Of a stretch of 45,425 nucleotides of DNA, positions 1-6,698 are shown one piece after another. Source of the stretch: JBDTMC01 sp039934475 (GTDB taxonomy: Bacteria; Acidobacteriota; Terriglobia; Bryobacterales; Bryobacteraceae). The stretch spans positions 1-45,425 of the forward strand of contig JBDTMC010000005.1 of the NCBI GenBank assembly GCA_039934475.1. The letters are read 5' to 3'. Made by a program: the position numbers and the translations under genes. The stretch's first letter is position 1, and the number at the start of each line of letters is the position of its first letter. The notes beneath the pieces are model-generated. The model was not told the origin of the DNA. It worked only from the letters and a program-made list of their open reading frames with translations, and ran no database searches.

Positions 1-142
1 ATCCCCCCTGCTCAGAGAATATGAACGGGATCAAGTCATCCAGCTTGGGGAATTTCTGGGTAACGGCACAATCAACGCCAGCGATCTCTTTGAAGGGATC
101 GCGTAATCGCCGCTCACTCGGCATTGTCTTCTTACGCGGCAT
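1..142 (-). CDS. N-terminal part of an unidentified protein (runs off left edge)
   Basis: An open frame starts at an ATG at 142 on the minus strand and is still open at the window edge, giving 47 residues that begin MPRKKTMPSERRLRDPFKEI. The start is basic and is followed by a mixed, globular-looking segment. I recognise no family. A second in-frame ATG lies six codons in. The Shine-Dalgarno match upstream is weak. A short inverted repeat, CCTAC-TGAC-GTAGG at 148-161, lies just upstream and could be an operator or chance. Only the left flanking sequence can show what this is. Confidence 0.45.
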   Translation of the reverse strand, partial: MPRKKTMPSERRLRDPFKEIAGVDCAVTQKFPKLDDLIPFIFSEQGG

Positions 143-264
143 AGAGAACCTACTGACGTAGGATCGACCCTTTCTACGCGGCCAGCCGGGACCATTTCGG
201 GGAATTTTGTACGCTAAGCCCGGTGACCGGCTAACCACGACGGCGGCGGACTCTGCGCCGTCAT

Positions 265-897
265 TCAGTCCTCGACAAAACGATAGCTGGCGTGGCTATC
301 GTAATCAATGCCGTGCTTTTTCTTCAGTTCTTGGATATAGCGTAGGGTCGTTTTCGTATGCGGTCCGACACCCTCATTGGTATGCAGCAAAATCTCCTCC
401 AGGCAGCTGTCTACACTCATGCGCTTGTGCTTGGCCAAGTCTTGGAGTAGTGCCGCGAGACGCTTCTCCAGACGCACCGGCACATCGACCCGTTCGATTC
501 TAATGGGCGGGCCGGCATTCAACAAGTGTTGTCCAAACACGAGGTAATACCCATACAGATCGAGGATGGTGTAGTCGCGAATGGCATACGGTCTGTTATC
601 GATCGCCTGCGCAATTTCAACACCATTAGCGCGGTGGAACTCATAAAGCTGGTCCACGTCGCCGACAAGAAAATAAGCTGCGCCAATCTCGGCGTTCGGA
701 GAGGGAGTGCCTTTTGCCAAAAACAGCTGGACACTTCCGAGGTTCACGCCAGCGAAGGTCGGCGGGGAGCCCCAGGTGAACGCCTGCTGGAAGCCGAGCT
801 TCTGCGTATAGAATTCGATGGCGGTCGGAATGTCAGTAACCGCCAAGCCGGCGTGCATTTGCTCGCATTCGATTAACGGCAGGGCTGGGCTCGACAC
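265..897 (-). CDS. VOC (glyoxalase/bleomycin-resistance-like) family protein with C-terminal helical tail
   Basis: A protein of 210 residues. Its first ~120 residues match the VOC fold: a beta-alpha-beta opening (MHAGLAVTDIPTAIEFYTQK), a paired GSVQLFL strand, and a closing strand in DLYGYYLVFG. The position where metal-dependent glyoxalases usually have Glu near the end (G-x-x-x-E-F) is Val here, so it looks more like a ligand-binding or non-metal VOC protein than a glyoxalase; this is inference. The last ~75 residues form a charged helical extension (VDVPVRLEKRLAALLQDLAK onwards). I chose the GTG start at 897 because GGAAGGAG sits 8 nt upstream; the frame stays open to 1008 but that part reads like non-coding sequence. 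The substrate is unknown. Neighbours are TA genes, so there is no operon context. Confidence 0.8.
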   Translation of the reverse strand: MSSPALPLIECEQMHAGLAVTDIPTAIEFYTQKLGFQQAFTWGSPPTFAGVNLGSVQLFLAKGTPSPNAEIGAAYFLVGDVDQLYEFHRANGVEIAQAIDNRPYAIRDYTILDLYGYYLVFGQHLLNAGPPIRIERVDVPVRLEKRLAALLQDLAKHKRMSVDSCLEEILLHTNEGVGPHTKTTLRYIQELKKKHGIDYDSHASYRFVED

Positions 898-959
898 AAT
901 ACATACTCCTTCCTTGCCGCGTGATCCGGGACGGGGAATGTTCCTTCGTTGCACGCCCA

Positions 960-1130
960 TCACGCGCTGGCTCTTACGATTGATCTTAACAATTCGAAGT
1001 CTGCCCACCGCCGCCGGCGATTGCTCGTGGGAATGCGTAGCATCTCAAAAACCTCCATTGTCGAGACGGCAGCATCCATCCAGTCCGCGTCCGCCGGAAC
1101 AACCCAAAATCTCGTCTGGAATTCCAGGCA
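960..1130 (-). pseudogene. Possible truncated PIN-like toxin remnant
   Basis: The minus strand here reads as a clean stretch of about 55 codons ending in TGA at 960-962. It contains FWVVPADADWMDAAV and later RRRRWADFELLRSIVRASA. The spacing of a Trp-x-x-Ala helix followed by basic residues and an Asp-Phe-x-Leu segment resembles the second half of small PIN-domain toxins, where that Asp is a metal ligand. No credible start or N-terminal half is present. It overlaps no other gene and lies just upstream of an intact PIN module. The call is a pattern judgement only. Confidence 0.22.
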
Positions 1131-1136
1131 GTGAGT

Positions 1137-1159
1137 ACACAGTTACACATATACTGTGT
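1137..1159. promoter_or_regulatory. Perfect inverted repeat, likely antitoxin autoregulatory operator
   Basis: ACACAGT at 1137-1143 and its exact reverse complement ACTGTGT at 1153-1159 are separated by 9 nt. The repeat ends three bases before the ATG of the antitoxin gene at 1162. Ribbon-helix-helix antitoxins typically repress their own operon by binding such palindromes over the promoter or start. The repeat is seen directly; the operator role is inferred. Confidence 0.6.
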
Positions 1160-1161
1160 TT

Positions 1162-1392
1162 ATGAAAAACATCACGCTCAGCGTGGAGGAAGAGATCCTC
1201 GCCGCCGTTCGCCGCTATACCGCCGAGCACAATACCACCGTCAACGCTCTCGTTCGTGAGTACCTCACCAACCTCGCCAGCCACCACGACCGGGCCCGCC
1301 GCGCCCGCGCCCGTTTGCGCCAATTGAGTAAACAGTCGCAGGGCCAGCTCGGCGACAAAACCTGGACCCGCGAAGATCTCCATGAACGCTAA
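1162..1392 (+). CDS. Ribbon-helix-helix type antitoxin (VapB-like)
   Basis: A 76-residue protein. The N-terminus KNITLSVEEEILAAVRRY followed by TTVNALVREYLTN is the strand-helix-helix pattern of RHH antitoxins of the CopG/DUF6364 kind: a beta strand that contacts DNA, then two dimerising helices. The basic tail (residues ~45-76, ending WTREDLHER) would wrap the partner toxin. The ATG at 1162 is preferred over an in-frame GTG at 1156 because the protein then begins directly at the DNA-binding strand. It overlaps the PIN toxin gene by 11 nt, so translation is probably coupled. A palindrome covers the start region and fits autoregulation. Confidence 0.85.
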   Translation: MKNITLSVEEEILAAVRRYTAEHNTTVNALVREYLTNLASHHDRARRARARLRQLSKQSQGQLGDKTWTREDLHER

Positions 1393-1813
1393 GGTCTTTT
1401 TGGATACCAACGTTCTGGTATACGCCGCCATCGGAACAGGCAAGGACGAATTCAAACGGCGCCGGGCCCTGGAACTCATCGATGGCGAAGAGTTTGGAAC
1501 ATCAGCTCAGGTCCTGCAGGAATTCTTCGTCACAGTGGTGAAGAAGGCTACCCAACCCCTGACTCCCGCCCAGGCTTTGGCCTGGATCGAGCAATTCGCG
1601 GTATTTGCCTGTCAACCCATAGACCACCAACTGGTCCAGATTGCCATCGAACAGTCCCAGCGCCACCGCATCTCTTATTGGGACGCAGCCATCCTCGCTG
1701 CGGCGGATTCTCTCGGATGTCACACGCTGTACTCGGAAGACCTTAACGATGGACAGCAATTCTGCCGCGTGCGCGTCATCAATCCGTTCTCTTCCCTCGC
1801 CCCGCTGCGCTAG
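1382..1813 (+). CDS. vapC: PIN-domain ribonuclease toxin (VapC-like)
   Basis: A 143-residue PIN-domain protein. FLDTNVLVYA near the start supplies the first metal-binding Asp, LQEFF near residue 47 the conserved Glu, SYWDAAILAAA near residue 100 the third acidic residue, and LYSEDLNDGQ the last, so all expected Mg-binding acids are present. PIN toxins of TA modules cleave RNA, often tRNA or rRNA, when the antitoxin is lost. The gene overlaps the RHH antitoxin by 11 nt and ends in a typical VRVINPF tail. The last ~56 nt are repeated at 3118-3174, just before fliW. The gene looks intact. Confidence 0.88.
   Translation: MNAKVFLDTNVLVYAAIGTGKDEFKRRRALELIDGEEFGTSAQVLQEFFVTVVKKATQPLTPAQALAWIEQFAVFACQPIDHQLVQIAIEQSQRHRISYWDAAILAAADSLGCHTLYSEDLNDGQQFCRVRVINPFSSLAPLR
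1749..1804 (+). repeat. Direct repeat copy 1 (3' end of vapC)
   Basis: This 56-nt stretch inside the end of vapC recurs at 3118-3174. The two share ATGGACAGCAAT, CCGCGTGCGCGTC and a final identical run of 24 nt ending CCCTCGCCCCG. They differ by a 4-versus-5 nt block and two substitutions near the middle. Between the copies lies the nucleotidyltransferase module. Confidence 0.85.
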
Positions 1814-1991
1814 GTTGGAACCCCGGCAGTGACAAGGGGAGAAGACACGATTCGGGCCGTGTTCTGTTCCACTTCAGCCTCAGTTTGGCAACTCATTGAA
1901 TCCACGCCGCCTCAAGATCAGGGGCACACACTTTACCATGCGATCTTCAGCGTTTGCCCCTGTCCCGCCCTTATGCTAAGAACAGAAGGCC

Positions 1992-2207
1992 ATGAACGAC
2001 ACGCCAATCACAGCCCGCAAGTATACCGACTTCGACGAGATGAAGGCGGACGAGTATCGCTATTGGCAAAGTCGGCCCGCGCAGGAACGCTTCGACGCGG
2101 TCGATGAAATGATCGAGACGGCTTATGCGCTTAAGGGATGGGAGATCGAGCCTGATGTTCCAAGACTACAAAGACCTTTTGTCCGCCTTCCAGTCCCGTG
2201 GCGTTAA
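1992..2207 (+). CDS. Small conserved-looking partner of a nucleotidyltransferase
   Basis: A 71-residue acidic protein with a Trp/Tyr-rich core (DFDEMKADEYRYWQSRP), a central helix (RFDAVDEMIETAYALKGW) and a proline-rich end (PDVPRLQRPFVRLPVPW). I recall short proteins of this kind directly upstream of stand-alone nucleotidyltransferase genes, but cannot name a Pfam family. Its last 53 nt overlap the nucleotidyltransferase gene in another frame, a tight arrangement that argues for co-expression and perhaps a TA or regulatory pair. There is a moderate ribosome binding site (AGAAGG) before the ATG. Confidence 0.65.
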   Translation: MNDTPITARKYTDFDEMKADEYRYWQSRPAQERFDAVDEMIETAYALKGWEIEPDVPRLQRPFVRLPVPWR

Positions 2208-2670
2208 ATACCTCATTGTGGGCGGCTTTGCCGTGATCTATCACGCGCAGCCTCGCTTTACAAAGGACATTGACCTGTTCATACAGGCGGACCCTGAAAA
2301 CGCTAAGGCGACCTATGCCGCGCTTGCAGATTTCGGCGCACCGCTCCAAGGCATCACCCCGGAAGACTTGACCGACCGCAACAGCTTTTTTCGGTTCGGG
2401 CGTGAGCCGAGATGCTTCGATATTCTCCCCGCTATTCCGGGCGTCGATTTTGACGCCGCATGGGAACGGCGCGTCGAATCCGTCGTCGATGCGACAACTG
2501 GCCTGAGGGCGAAGTTCATTTCCGCTGACGACCTCATAGCGTCCAAATTGGCGTCAGGCCGGACCCGCGACCTTGCCGACGTTGAGGACATCCGCCAGGC
2601 AATCGAGAGCCAACGGCAAGCGGCAAAAACAAAGCCCCCGGAACCCGCACCAGGCGGACCTGGCCGGTAG
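2155..2670 (+). CDS. Stand-alone nucleotidyltransferase (MNT/AbiEii-like fold)
   Basis: A 171-residue protein with a minimal nucleotidyltransferase fold. VKYLIVGGFAVIYHAQ carries the helix-initiating GG motif, and FTKDIDLFIQ supplies the D-x-D metal pair. A later FDILPAIPGVDFD gives the third acidic position, and FISADDLIASKLASGRTRDLADVEDI is the conserved Lys/Arg-Asp segment of this family. Such proteins transfer NMP or short nucleotide tails to RNA or to a partner protein and often act in type IV or type VII TA systems. I chose the ATG at 2155 because GGAG lies upstream and the protein begins at the first helix. The partner here is the overlapping small upstream protein, not a recognisable HEPN protein. 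The very end (KTKPPEPAPGGPGR) looks disordered. Confidence 0.82.
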   Translation: MFQDYKDLLSAFQSRGVKYLIVGGFAVIYHAQPRFTKDIDLFIQADPENAKATYAALADFGAPLQGITPEDLTDRNSFFRFGREPRCFDILPAIPGVDFDAAWERRVESVVDATTGLRAKFISADDLIASKLASGRTRDLADVEDIRQAIESQRQAAKTKPPEPAPGGPGR

Positions 2671-2686
2671 TCATTTCGCGAGGCGC

Positions 2687-2887
2687 TCAGTTCCTCGCAA
2701 TCACTTTCAGCACCGCCGCATCGACGCGATTCCAATGAGGTTCTCGCCGTCGTCCGCTCGGTTCCCACGCCGTCTTGTCCGAAAAGACCTCCCCGCCAGG
2801 CAGCGCCACGGCCCCATCCGGGCCGTTCACTAGGATTCCAGATCCCGGGGACAACTCGACCCACCAAACGCCGCGCGGACACCGCAA
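2687..2887 (-). CDS. Doubtful small protein, unidentified
   Basis: A 66-codon frame that must use a TTG start at 2887. It reads like a compact beta-rich domain (GVWWVELSPGSGILVNGPDG, then LPGGEVFSDKTAWEP, then RVDAAVLKVIARN at the end). Composition looks coding, but there is no clear ribosome binding site and I recognise no family. It could be the last part of a decayed gene. It ends 16 nt from the convergent nucleotidyltransferase gene. Confidence 0.3.
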   Translation of the reverse strand: MRCPRGVWWVELSPGSGILVNGPDGAVALPGGEVFSDKTAWEPSGRRREPHWNRVDAAVLKVIARN

Positions 2888-3117
2888 TTTAAGCGATAAA
2901 GCGTGATAGCACTCGATTAGTCTAAGGTGATGGACGAAAACTTCTTCCTGCCAGGACGCGATGGCGAACTAGCCTCAGGTGTCAACCTCTGGCTGAAGGG
3001 AATTGTTTTCACGAAAAGGCCAGATCTGCCAGTCGAACCCGGTTACCGCGTCTCAGCCGCGTTTAAGGGAAGCGGACGACAAACGGACGATAGCTTTCGT
3101 CGTCTTTACCAACAACT
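2888..3117. other. Stretch with no confident gene
   Basis: A plus-strand frame from 2930 (MDENFFLPGRDGELASG...) is open here, but past 3118 it reads through the vapC-tail repeat in a different frame and then antisense-free into the fliW region, so it is probably not a real gene. No promoter or RNA gene stands out. Confidence 0.4.
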
Positions 3118-3174
3118 ATGGACAGCAATACGGGCCGCGTGCGCGTCCTTAATCCGTTCTCTTCCCTCGCCCCG
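3118..3174 (+). repeat. Direct repeat copy 2 (detached vapC tail before fliW)
   Basis: A 57-nt near-copy of the vapC 3' end at 1749-1804. In the matching frame it would still encode RVRVLNPFSSLAP followed by TGA, but nothing upstream encodes the rest of a PIN domain. The repeat ends exactly at the first G of the upstream candidate GTG start of fliW (3174). It is either the end of a lost vapC or the mark of an insertion between two tail copies. Confidence 0.8.
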
Positions 3175-3677
3175 TGAGATTTCCCCCTCCACCAACCCAC
3201 TCCCTACAGCGAGTGCCCCAGATCTCCACAACCCGCTTCGGCCTCATCGACTACCCTGACGACGCCGTCATCCACTTCCCCACCGGCATCCCCGCCTTCG
3301 AAACAGAAACCCGCTTCCTCGCCATCGAGCGCCCGGACTCCAACCCGTTCATTTTCCTCCAGAGCGTCGCTCACCCCTCGCTCTGCTTCGTCACTCTCCC
3401 CGTCCAGGTCATCGATTCTGCCTACCGTCTCGCGCTTTCTCCGGAAGACCTTGCCGCCCTCGGCCTGGCCGAAGATCGCCAGCCCGAAATCGCCGGCTCG
3501 CTCGCCTGCCTCACCATCCTGTCGTTCCCCGAAACGGATGGCCCCACTGCCAATCTCATGGCGCCGGTCGTCATCCGCCGCGACACCCGGATCGGCCTCC
3601 AGGCTGTCCAAATCGACGGTGTCTACTCCCACCGTCACCCCCTATTCACCCTCACCGAGGTGTCCGCATGCTCGTAA
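3174..3677 (+). CDS. fliW: Flagellar assembly factor FliW
   Basis: The protein matches FliW: RFGLIDYPDDAVIHFPTGIPAFE near the start, then FLAIERPDSNPFIFLQSV, PSLCFVTLP and a closing GLQAVQIDGVYSHRHPL. FliW binds CsrA and cytoplasmic flagellin in turn, so that flagellin translation is repressed when unsecreted flagellin accumulates. The start is uncertain: GTG at 3174 gives 167 residues but begins in the vapC-tail repeat; GTG at 3213 gives 154 residues starting VPQISTTRFG, closer to usual family length and my preferred start. Neither has a strong ribosome binding site. The gene overlaps csrA by 10 nt, the standard fliW-csrA order. Confidence 0.93.
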   Translation: MRFPPPPTHSLQRVPQISTTRFGLIDYPDDAVIHFPTGIPAFETETRFLAIERPDSNPFIFLQSVAHPSLCFVTLPVQVIDSAYRLALSPEDLAALGLAEDRQPEIAGSLACLTILSFPETDGPTANLMAPVVIRRDTRIGLQAVQIDGVYSHRHPLFTLTEVSACS

Positions 3678-3925
3678 TCACCCGGCGCGCCGGCGAAGGC
3701 ATCCTCATCGGTGAGGACATCGAACTGCAAGTCATCGAACTCTCCCACTCCCGCGTCAAACTCGGCATCGCCGCCCCCCGCCGCTTCCACATCCTGCGCA
3801 TGGAAATCCACATCGCCGCCGAAGAAAACCGCACCGCCAGCCGCGCCCTCCCCTTCGATCCCCTCCCCGCCCTCCTCGAACGCCTCCGCGCCACCGGCGA
3901 CCCCGCCACCCATCCCACAACATAA
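3668..3925 (+). CDS. csrA: Carbon storage regulator CsrA
   Basis: An 85-residue CsrA. MLVITRRAGEGILIGEDIEL is the hallmark first strand pair, followed by VKLGIAAPRRFHILRMEIH, which contains the conserved Arg/Ile RNA-binding strand. The C-terminal ~30 residues are a Pro/Ala-rich extension longer than in E. coli. CsrA dimers bind GGA in hairpin loops near ribosome binding sites and block translation. It overlaps fliW and sits 580 nt upstream of two flagellin genes whose leaders contain such hairpins, so flagellin mRNA is the obvious target. Confidence 0.95.
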   Translation: MLVITRRAGEGILIGEDIELQVIELSHSRVKLGIAAPRRFHILRMEIHIAAEENRTASRALPFDPLPALLERLRATGDPATHPTT

Positions 3926-4400
3926 CGAGCTGGCGCGGTGTTGCTCCGTGGGCGCTGAGAGCGAAGACATCGTCGGACTTCGTCTAACTGGAACCTCGGC
4001 ATTAATGTTCGCCGCTATAACCGCGAAACCAACGATATTTCCCGAACGCCCTCAACCACTTAGCCAAACCACCGGAACAAAACCCGCTTCCACCATGCTC
4101 TACTACCCTCGGCAGAGCAGACCTCCGCTCGTTCTCTGACTACAAGATAGTTGCTCTCCGACCCTCGTCGATGCGTTCGGCAGGAGTGCTCACAGTTCTT
4201 TGACAATTTGTCACCAGCTTCGCCCCGCGGGATGGCTCCGCCCGGCCAGCGATTTCCCGTTGAAATGTTTCAACACTTTCAACACCGGCTAAAACTTAAG
4301 AAAACCTACAACTCATTTATACACAGAAGGTTATAACGAGTTCGGCTAAACTTCTTTCAACACTTCAACACGAGTTTTGGTTGAGACCGTACCTCTTCAA
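3926..4400. other. Long intergenic region upstream of flagellin, with palindromes
   Basis: No convincing gene in ~475 nt. Two clear short palindromes are present: TGACAA-T-TTGTCA at 4201-4213 and GTTGAAA-TG-TTTCAAC at 4259-4274. Related TTTCAACAC-type sequence recurs around 4267-4290 and 4353-4373 next to GGCTAAA(A)CTT. The region turns AT-rich toward the flagellin promoter. These could be regulator-binding sites for flagellar gene control; no regulator is identified. Confidence 0.5.
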
Positions 4401-4427
4401 TCAGACTCTCTCCACCCTCGCCGATAA
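4401..4427 (+). promoter_or_regulatory. Candidate sigma-28 (FliA) promoter for flagellin 1
   Basis: GCCGATAA at 4420-4427 is an exact match to the sigma-28 -10 element. The tetramer 15 nt upstream is TCAG rather than TAAA, so the -35 element is weak. Transcription from here would start near 4434 and give a leader of ~70 nt that contains the CsrA-type hairpin and the ribosome binding site. No equally good site was found before the second flagellin gene. Confidence 0.55.
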
Positions 4428-4465
4428 GCCATTTGGGTACCCGTGGACCTCAAACCACCGCGGGA

Positions 4466-4483
4466 CCGGGAATGGATTCCCGG
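4466..4483 (+). promoter_or_regulatory. Leader hairpin with A-N-GGA loop, likely CsrA site (flagellin 1)
   Basis: CCGGGAATGGATTCCCGG folds into a GC-rich hairpin whose top displays ATGGAT, the A-N-GGA signature bound by CsrA. It lies 10 nt upstream of the AGGAG ribosome binding site (4494-4498), which itself carries a second GGA. Two sites, one on the ribosome binding site, is the arrangement known for Bacillus hag. A matching hairpin precedes the second flagellin gene. Confidence 0.7.
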
Positions 4484-4505
4484 CGAACTTTCTAGGAGAG
4501 AAACC

Positions 4506-6485
4506 ATGTCTTTTAGTATCAACACCAACATCGCCTCATTGCAGGCCCAGGAAAACCTGCGCTTGAGCACCGATTTCCAGGCGAAAACCATTAACCGCGT
4601 CACCTCAGGGAAGCGCATCGTGAATTCGGGCGACGACGCTGCCGGTCTTGCCATTGCCAATGGCTATCGCTCCGACATCAGCGTCCTCTCACAGGGCATC
4701 CGCAATGCCAATGACGGTATCAGCCAGCTCCAGATCATCGACGGCGGCATGAACAACATCTCCCAGTTGCTCGACCGCGCTCGCACTCTGGCCACACAGT
4801 CCGCTTCGGGAAGCTTTACCGGCGACCGCAACGTGTTGAACGACGAGTTCAAGAGTGTAGTGTCCGAAATCGATCGCCAGTCTCAGGCCGTAGGCTTGAA
4901 TACCGGCGGAACATTCGCCAGAAGCCTTTCCGTCTTCCTCGGCGGCGGCAAAGGCATTAACGCTGCCTCCGTTCAGACCAACAGCACGGTCACCGTCGAT
5001 CTGACGAAGGCTACCGTAGACGCCAACAGCCTCGGCCTCAAAGGCGTCCAGGCCCTAGGTACCGCCGATCTCAGCGGCAAGACCGCCGCTACTACGGTCA
5101 CGGCAATCCTGGGTGATGTCTCCAATCAGGCCTCGCTCGCCCAGGCGAACTATACCGATTTCTATATCACTGGCCCCGGTTTCAATGGCACAGGCGCCAA
5201 TACGGCGATCCGCGTGAACGTCAACACCAGCGGCGTCTCCAGTGCGGCCGATCTTACCAACGCCATCAATAGCGCCATCGACAGCGCCGGCAACAGCACC
5301 ACCCAACAGGCTACCGCTTTTAAGAATGCCGGCATCCGCGCCATCACGGTCGTCGACCCGGCCACCGGCAAGCAGACCCTCACCTTCAGTTCCTCCACCT
5401 CCGCCTTCCAAGTGCGCGGTGGCGATCTTATCTCCAACGCCCTCATGGGCGAGGTGACCGGCAGCGTCGGCAATTCCGACTTCAGTCAGGTTGCCTACAC
5501 CAGTGACATCAGCGCCGCTTCCAGTACCGGTGTTACGGTTACCCTAAACGGAGCCAATACCAATCTTACGGTTGCCGGAGCCACTTCCCTCGCCGCCCTC
5601 GCTGTCAACGTGAATTCGTCGCTCTCTACCGGAGGGTTGACCGATCTGTATGCCGTCGTTGATGGCTCCAACGTTAACGTCTTCAGCCGTTCCGGCCAGA
5701 GCTTCTCGCTCGACGTCACCGCCGGCGGCAACCTCGCCACAGCCACCGGAGCCACCGCCTCCAGCGTCGTTGCTGACAGCTGGTTCAATTCCAAGGGTGA
5801 CTACACTATCGATAACGTTGGTACGCCATTTGACTTTACCGGTCTGAGCGGTACCAACCAGCAAACAGTTGGCATCACCGCTACCGATGCCCAGGGCGCC
5901 ATCCACTCTAAGACCATCCAGCTCAATGCCACCAATGGAGCCACCATCGATCTGGCCCTCAAGACCATCAACGATACGCTGCTTGCCTCCAACGACACCA
6001 CGCTGCAGAACGTCCTCGCGGTAAAGGACTCCCACGGCTCCACCACAGGTGTTCGTTTCTCCAGTACGCTCTCCAGCTTCAACGTTTCGCTCGGCACCGA
6101 AGTAACCGCTAACCAGGGCATCGGAGGCGTTGCGCAACAGGGCTCCGTGTATTCCGCCGCCCAGGATGGCGCCGCCGTCACCGCCGACATCAGCACCCAG
6201 CAAGGTGCACTCGATGCCGTCGCCGCTCTCGGTAAAGCCGTCTCCGCACTCGGCACCGCCCAAGCCGTCGTCGGTAAAGGCCAGAACAACTTCAACTACG
6301 CCGTCAACCTAGCCCAAAGCCAGTTGTCGAACCTCGCGGCCGCCGAAAGCCGCATCCGCGACGCCGACCTGGCCTCCGAGGCCGCGAACCTGACCAAAGC
6401 ATCCACCTCCATCCAGGCCGGCATCGCCGCCCTGGCTCAGGCCAATTCCGCACCGCAGGCTGTCCTTACCCTGCTCCGCGGTTAG
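4506..6485 (+). CDS. fliC: Flagellin 1
   Basis: A 659-residue flagellin. The N-terminal D0/D1 region (SINTNIASLQAQENL, then INRVTSGKRIVNSGDDAAGL, then NDGISQLQIIDGGMNNI) and C-terminal D1/D0 (SQLSNLAAAESRIRDADLAS through QAGIAALAQANSAPQAVLTL) are canonical. Between about residues 165 and 565 lies a large Thr/Ser/Asn/Ala-rich variable domain, making it longer than the ~500-residue enteric flagellin. It is secreted by the flagellar type III system and polymerises into the filament. The ATG at 4506 has AGGAG 7 nt upstream; an earlier in-frame start would ignore that site and the leader hairpin. No Cys residues are apparent. The Ser/Thr-rich centre is the likely target of the downstream glycosyltransferase. 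Confidence 0.96.
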   Translation: MSFSINTNIASLQAQENLRLSTDFQAKTINRVTSGKRIVNSGDDAAGLAIANGYRSDISVLSQGIRNANDGISQLQIIDGGMNNISQLLDRARTLATQSASGSFTGDRNVLNDEFKSVVSEIDRQSQAVGLNTGGTFARSLSVFLGGGKGINAASVQTNSTVTVDLTKATVDANSLGLKGVQALGTADLSGKTAATTVTAILGDVSNQASLAQANYTDFYITGPGFNGTGANTAIRVNVNTSGVSSAADLTNAINSAIDSAGNSTTQQATAFKNAGIRAITVVDPATGKQTLTFSSSTSAFQVRGGDLISNALMGEVTGSVGNSDFSQVAYTSDISAASSTGVTVTLNGANTNLTVAGATSLAALAVNVNSSLSTGGLTDLYAVVDGSNVNVFSRSGQSFSLDVTAGGNLATATGATASSVVADSWFNSKGDYTIDNVGTPFDFTGLSGTNQQTVGITATDAQGAIHSKTIQLNATNGATIDLALKTINDTLLASNDTTLQNVLAVKDSHGSTTGVRFSSTLSSFNVSLGTEVTANQGIGGVAQQGSVYSAAQDGAAVTADISTQQGALDAVAALGKAVSALGTAQAVVGKGQNNFNYAVNLAQSQLSNLAAAESRIRDADLASEAANLTKASTSIQAGIAALAQANSAPQAVLTLLRG

Positions 6486-6515
6486 TAACCTTACGTAATA
6501 ACTCCTAACCGTTTG

Positions 6516-6551
6516 CGCGGATGGATAGGGTTGATCCCCTATCTGTCCGCG
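6516..6551 (+). terminator. Hairpin after flagellin 1, possible terminator
   Basis: CGCGGATGGATAGGG and CCCTATCTGTCCGCG pair over 15 positions with a two-base internal mismatch and a short loop. It begins 30 nt after the flagellin stop. A pyrimidine-rich but not pure T stretch follows, so it may end or stabilise the flagellin 1 transcript. Confidence 0.5.
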
Positions 6552-6628
6552 TAACTCTTCTGTATCTCTCCTGTTCCGCCGATGGAGCGGCCATGTGGGC
6601 TGAAACAGCTTCCATGCTGGCGGCCACT

Positions 6629-6658
6629 CGCGTTGCTCCCCGAATTCGGCGCAACGCG
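6629..6658 (+). repeat. Inverted repeat in the flagellin 2 leader region
   Basis: CGCGTTGC at 6629-6636 and GCAACGCG at 6651-6658 are perfect complements around a 14-nt loop that itself contains the palindrome CCGAATTCGG. It sits directly before the CsrA-type hairpin of flagellin 2 and is absent from flagellin 1. It could be a regulatory fold or a protein-binding site. Confidence 0.55.
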
Positions 6659-6659
6659 G

Positions 6660-6677
6660 CCGGGAAAGGATTCCCGG
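6660..6677 (+). promoter_or_regulatory. Leader hairpin with A-N-GGA loop, likely CsrA site (flagellin 2)
   Basis: CCGGGAA and TTCCCGG pair over 7 bp and expose AGGA; with the preceding A this reads AAGGA. It lies 10 nt before the AGGAG ribosome binding site at 6688-6692. The hairpin stem is the same as in the flagellin 1 leader while much of the surrounding leader differs, which suggests it is kept by selection. Confidence 0.7.
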
Positions 6678-6698
6678 AGGAACTTCTAGGAGAGAAGC

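Noticed and set aside
2927..3259. Plus-strand frame starting MMDENFFLPGRDG
   Set aside because: Its second half is the vapC-tail repeat and fliW region read in a wrong frame, and it overlaps the real fliW start; no ribosome binding site.
4151..4336. Short plus-strand frame in the flagellin upstream region
   Set aside because: Composition follows the AT-rich repeats and palindromes; no family and no ribosome binding site.
4259..4373. TTTCAACAC repeats considered as a small CRISPR-like array
   Set aside because: Only two irregular copies, no constant spacer length and no cas genes.
5544..6263. Long minus-strand frames opposite the flagellins
   Set aside because: They mirror the regular codon pattern of the Thr/Ala/Ser-rich flagellin repeats; Gly/Val/Asp-rich nonsense without a start signal.
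6552..6585. Possible sigma-28 promoter for flagellin 2 (GCCGATGG)
   Set aside because: Only six of eight -10 positions match and no -35 tetramer lies at the right distance.
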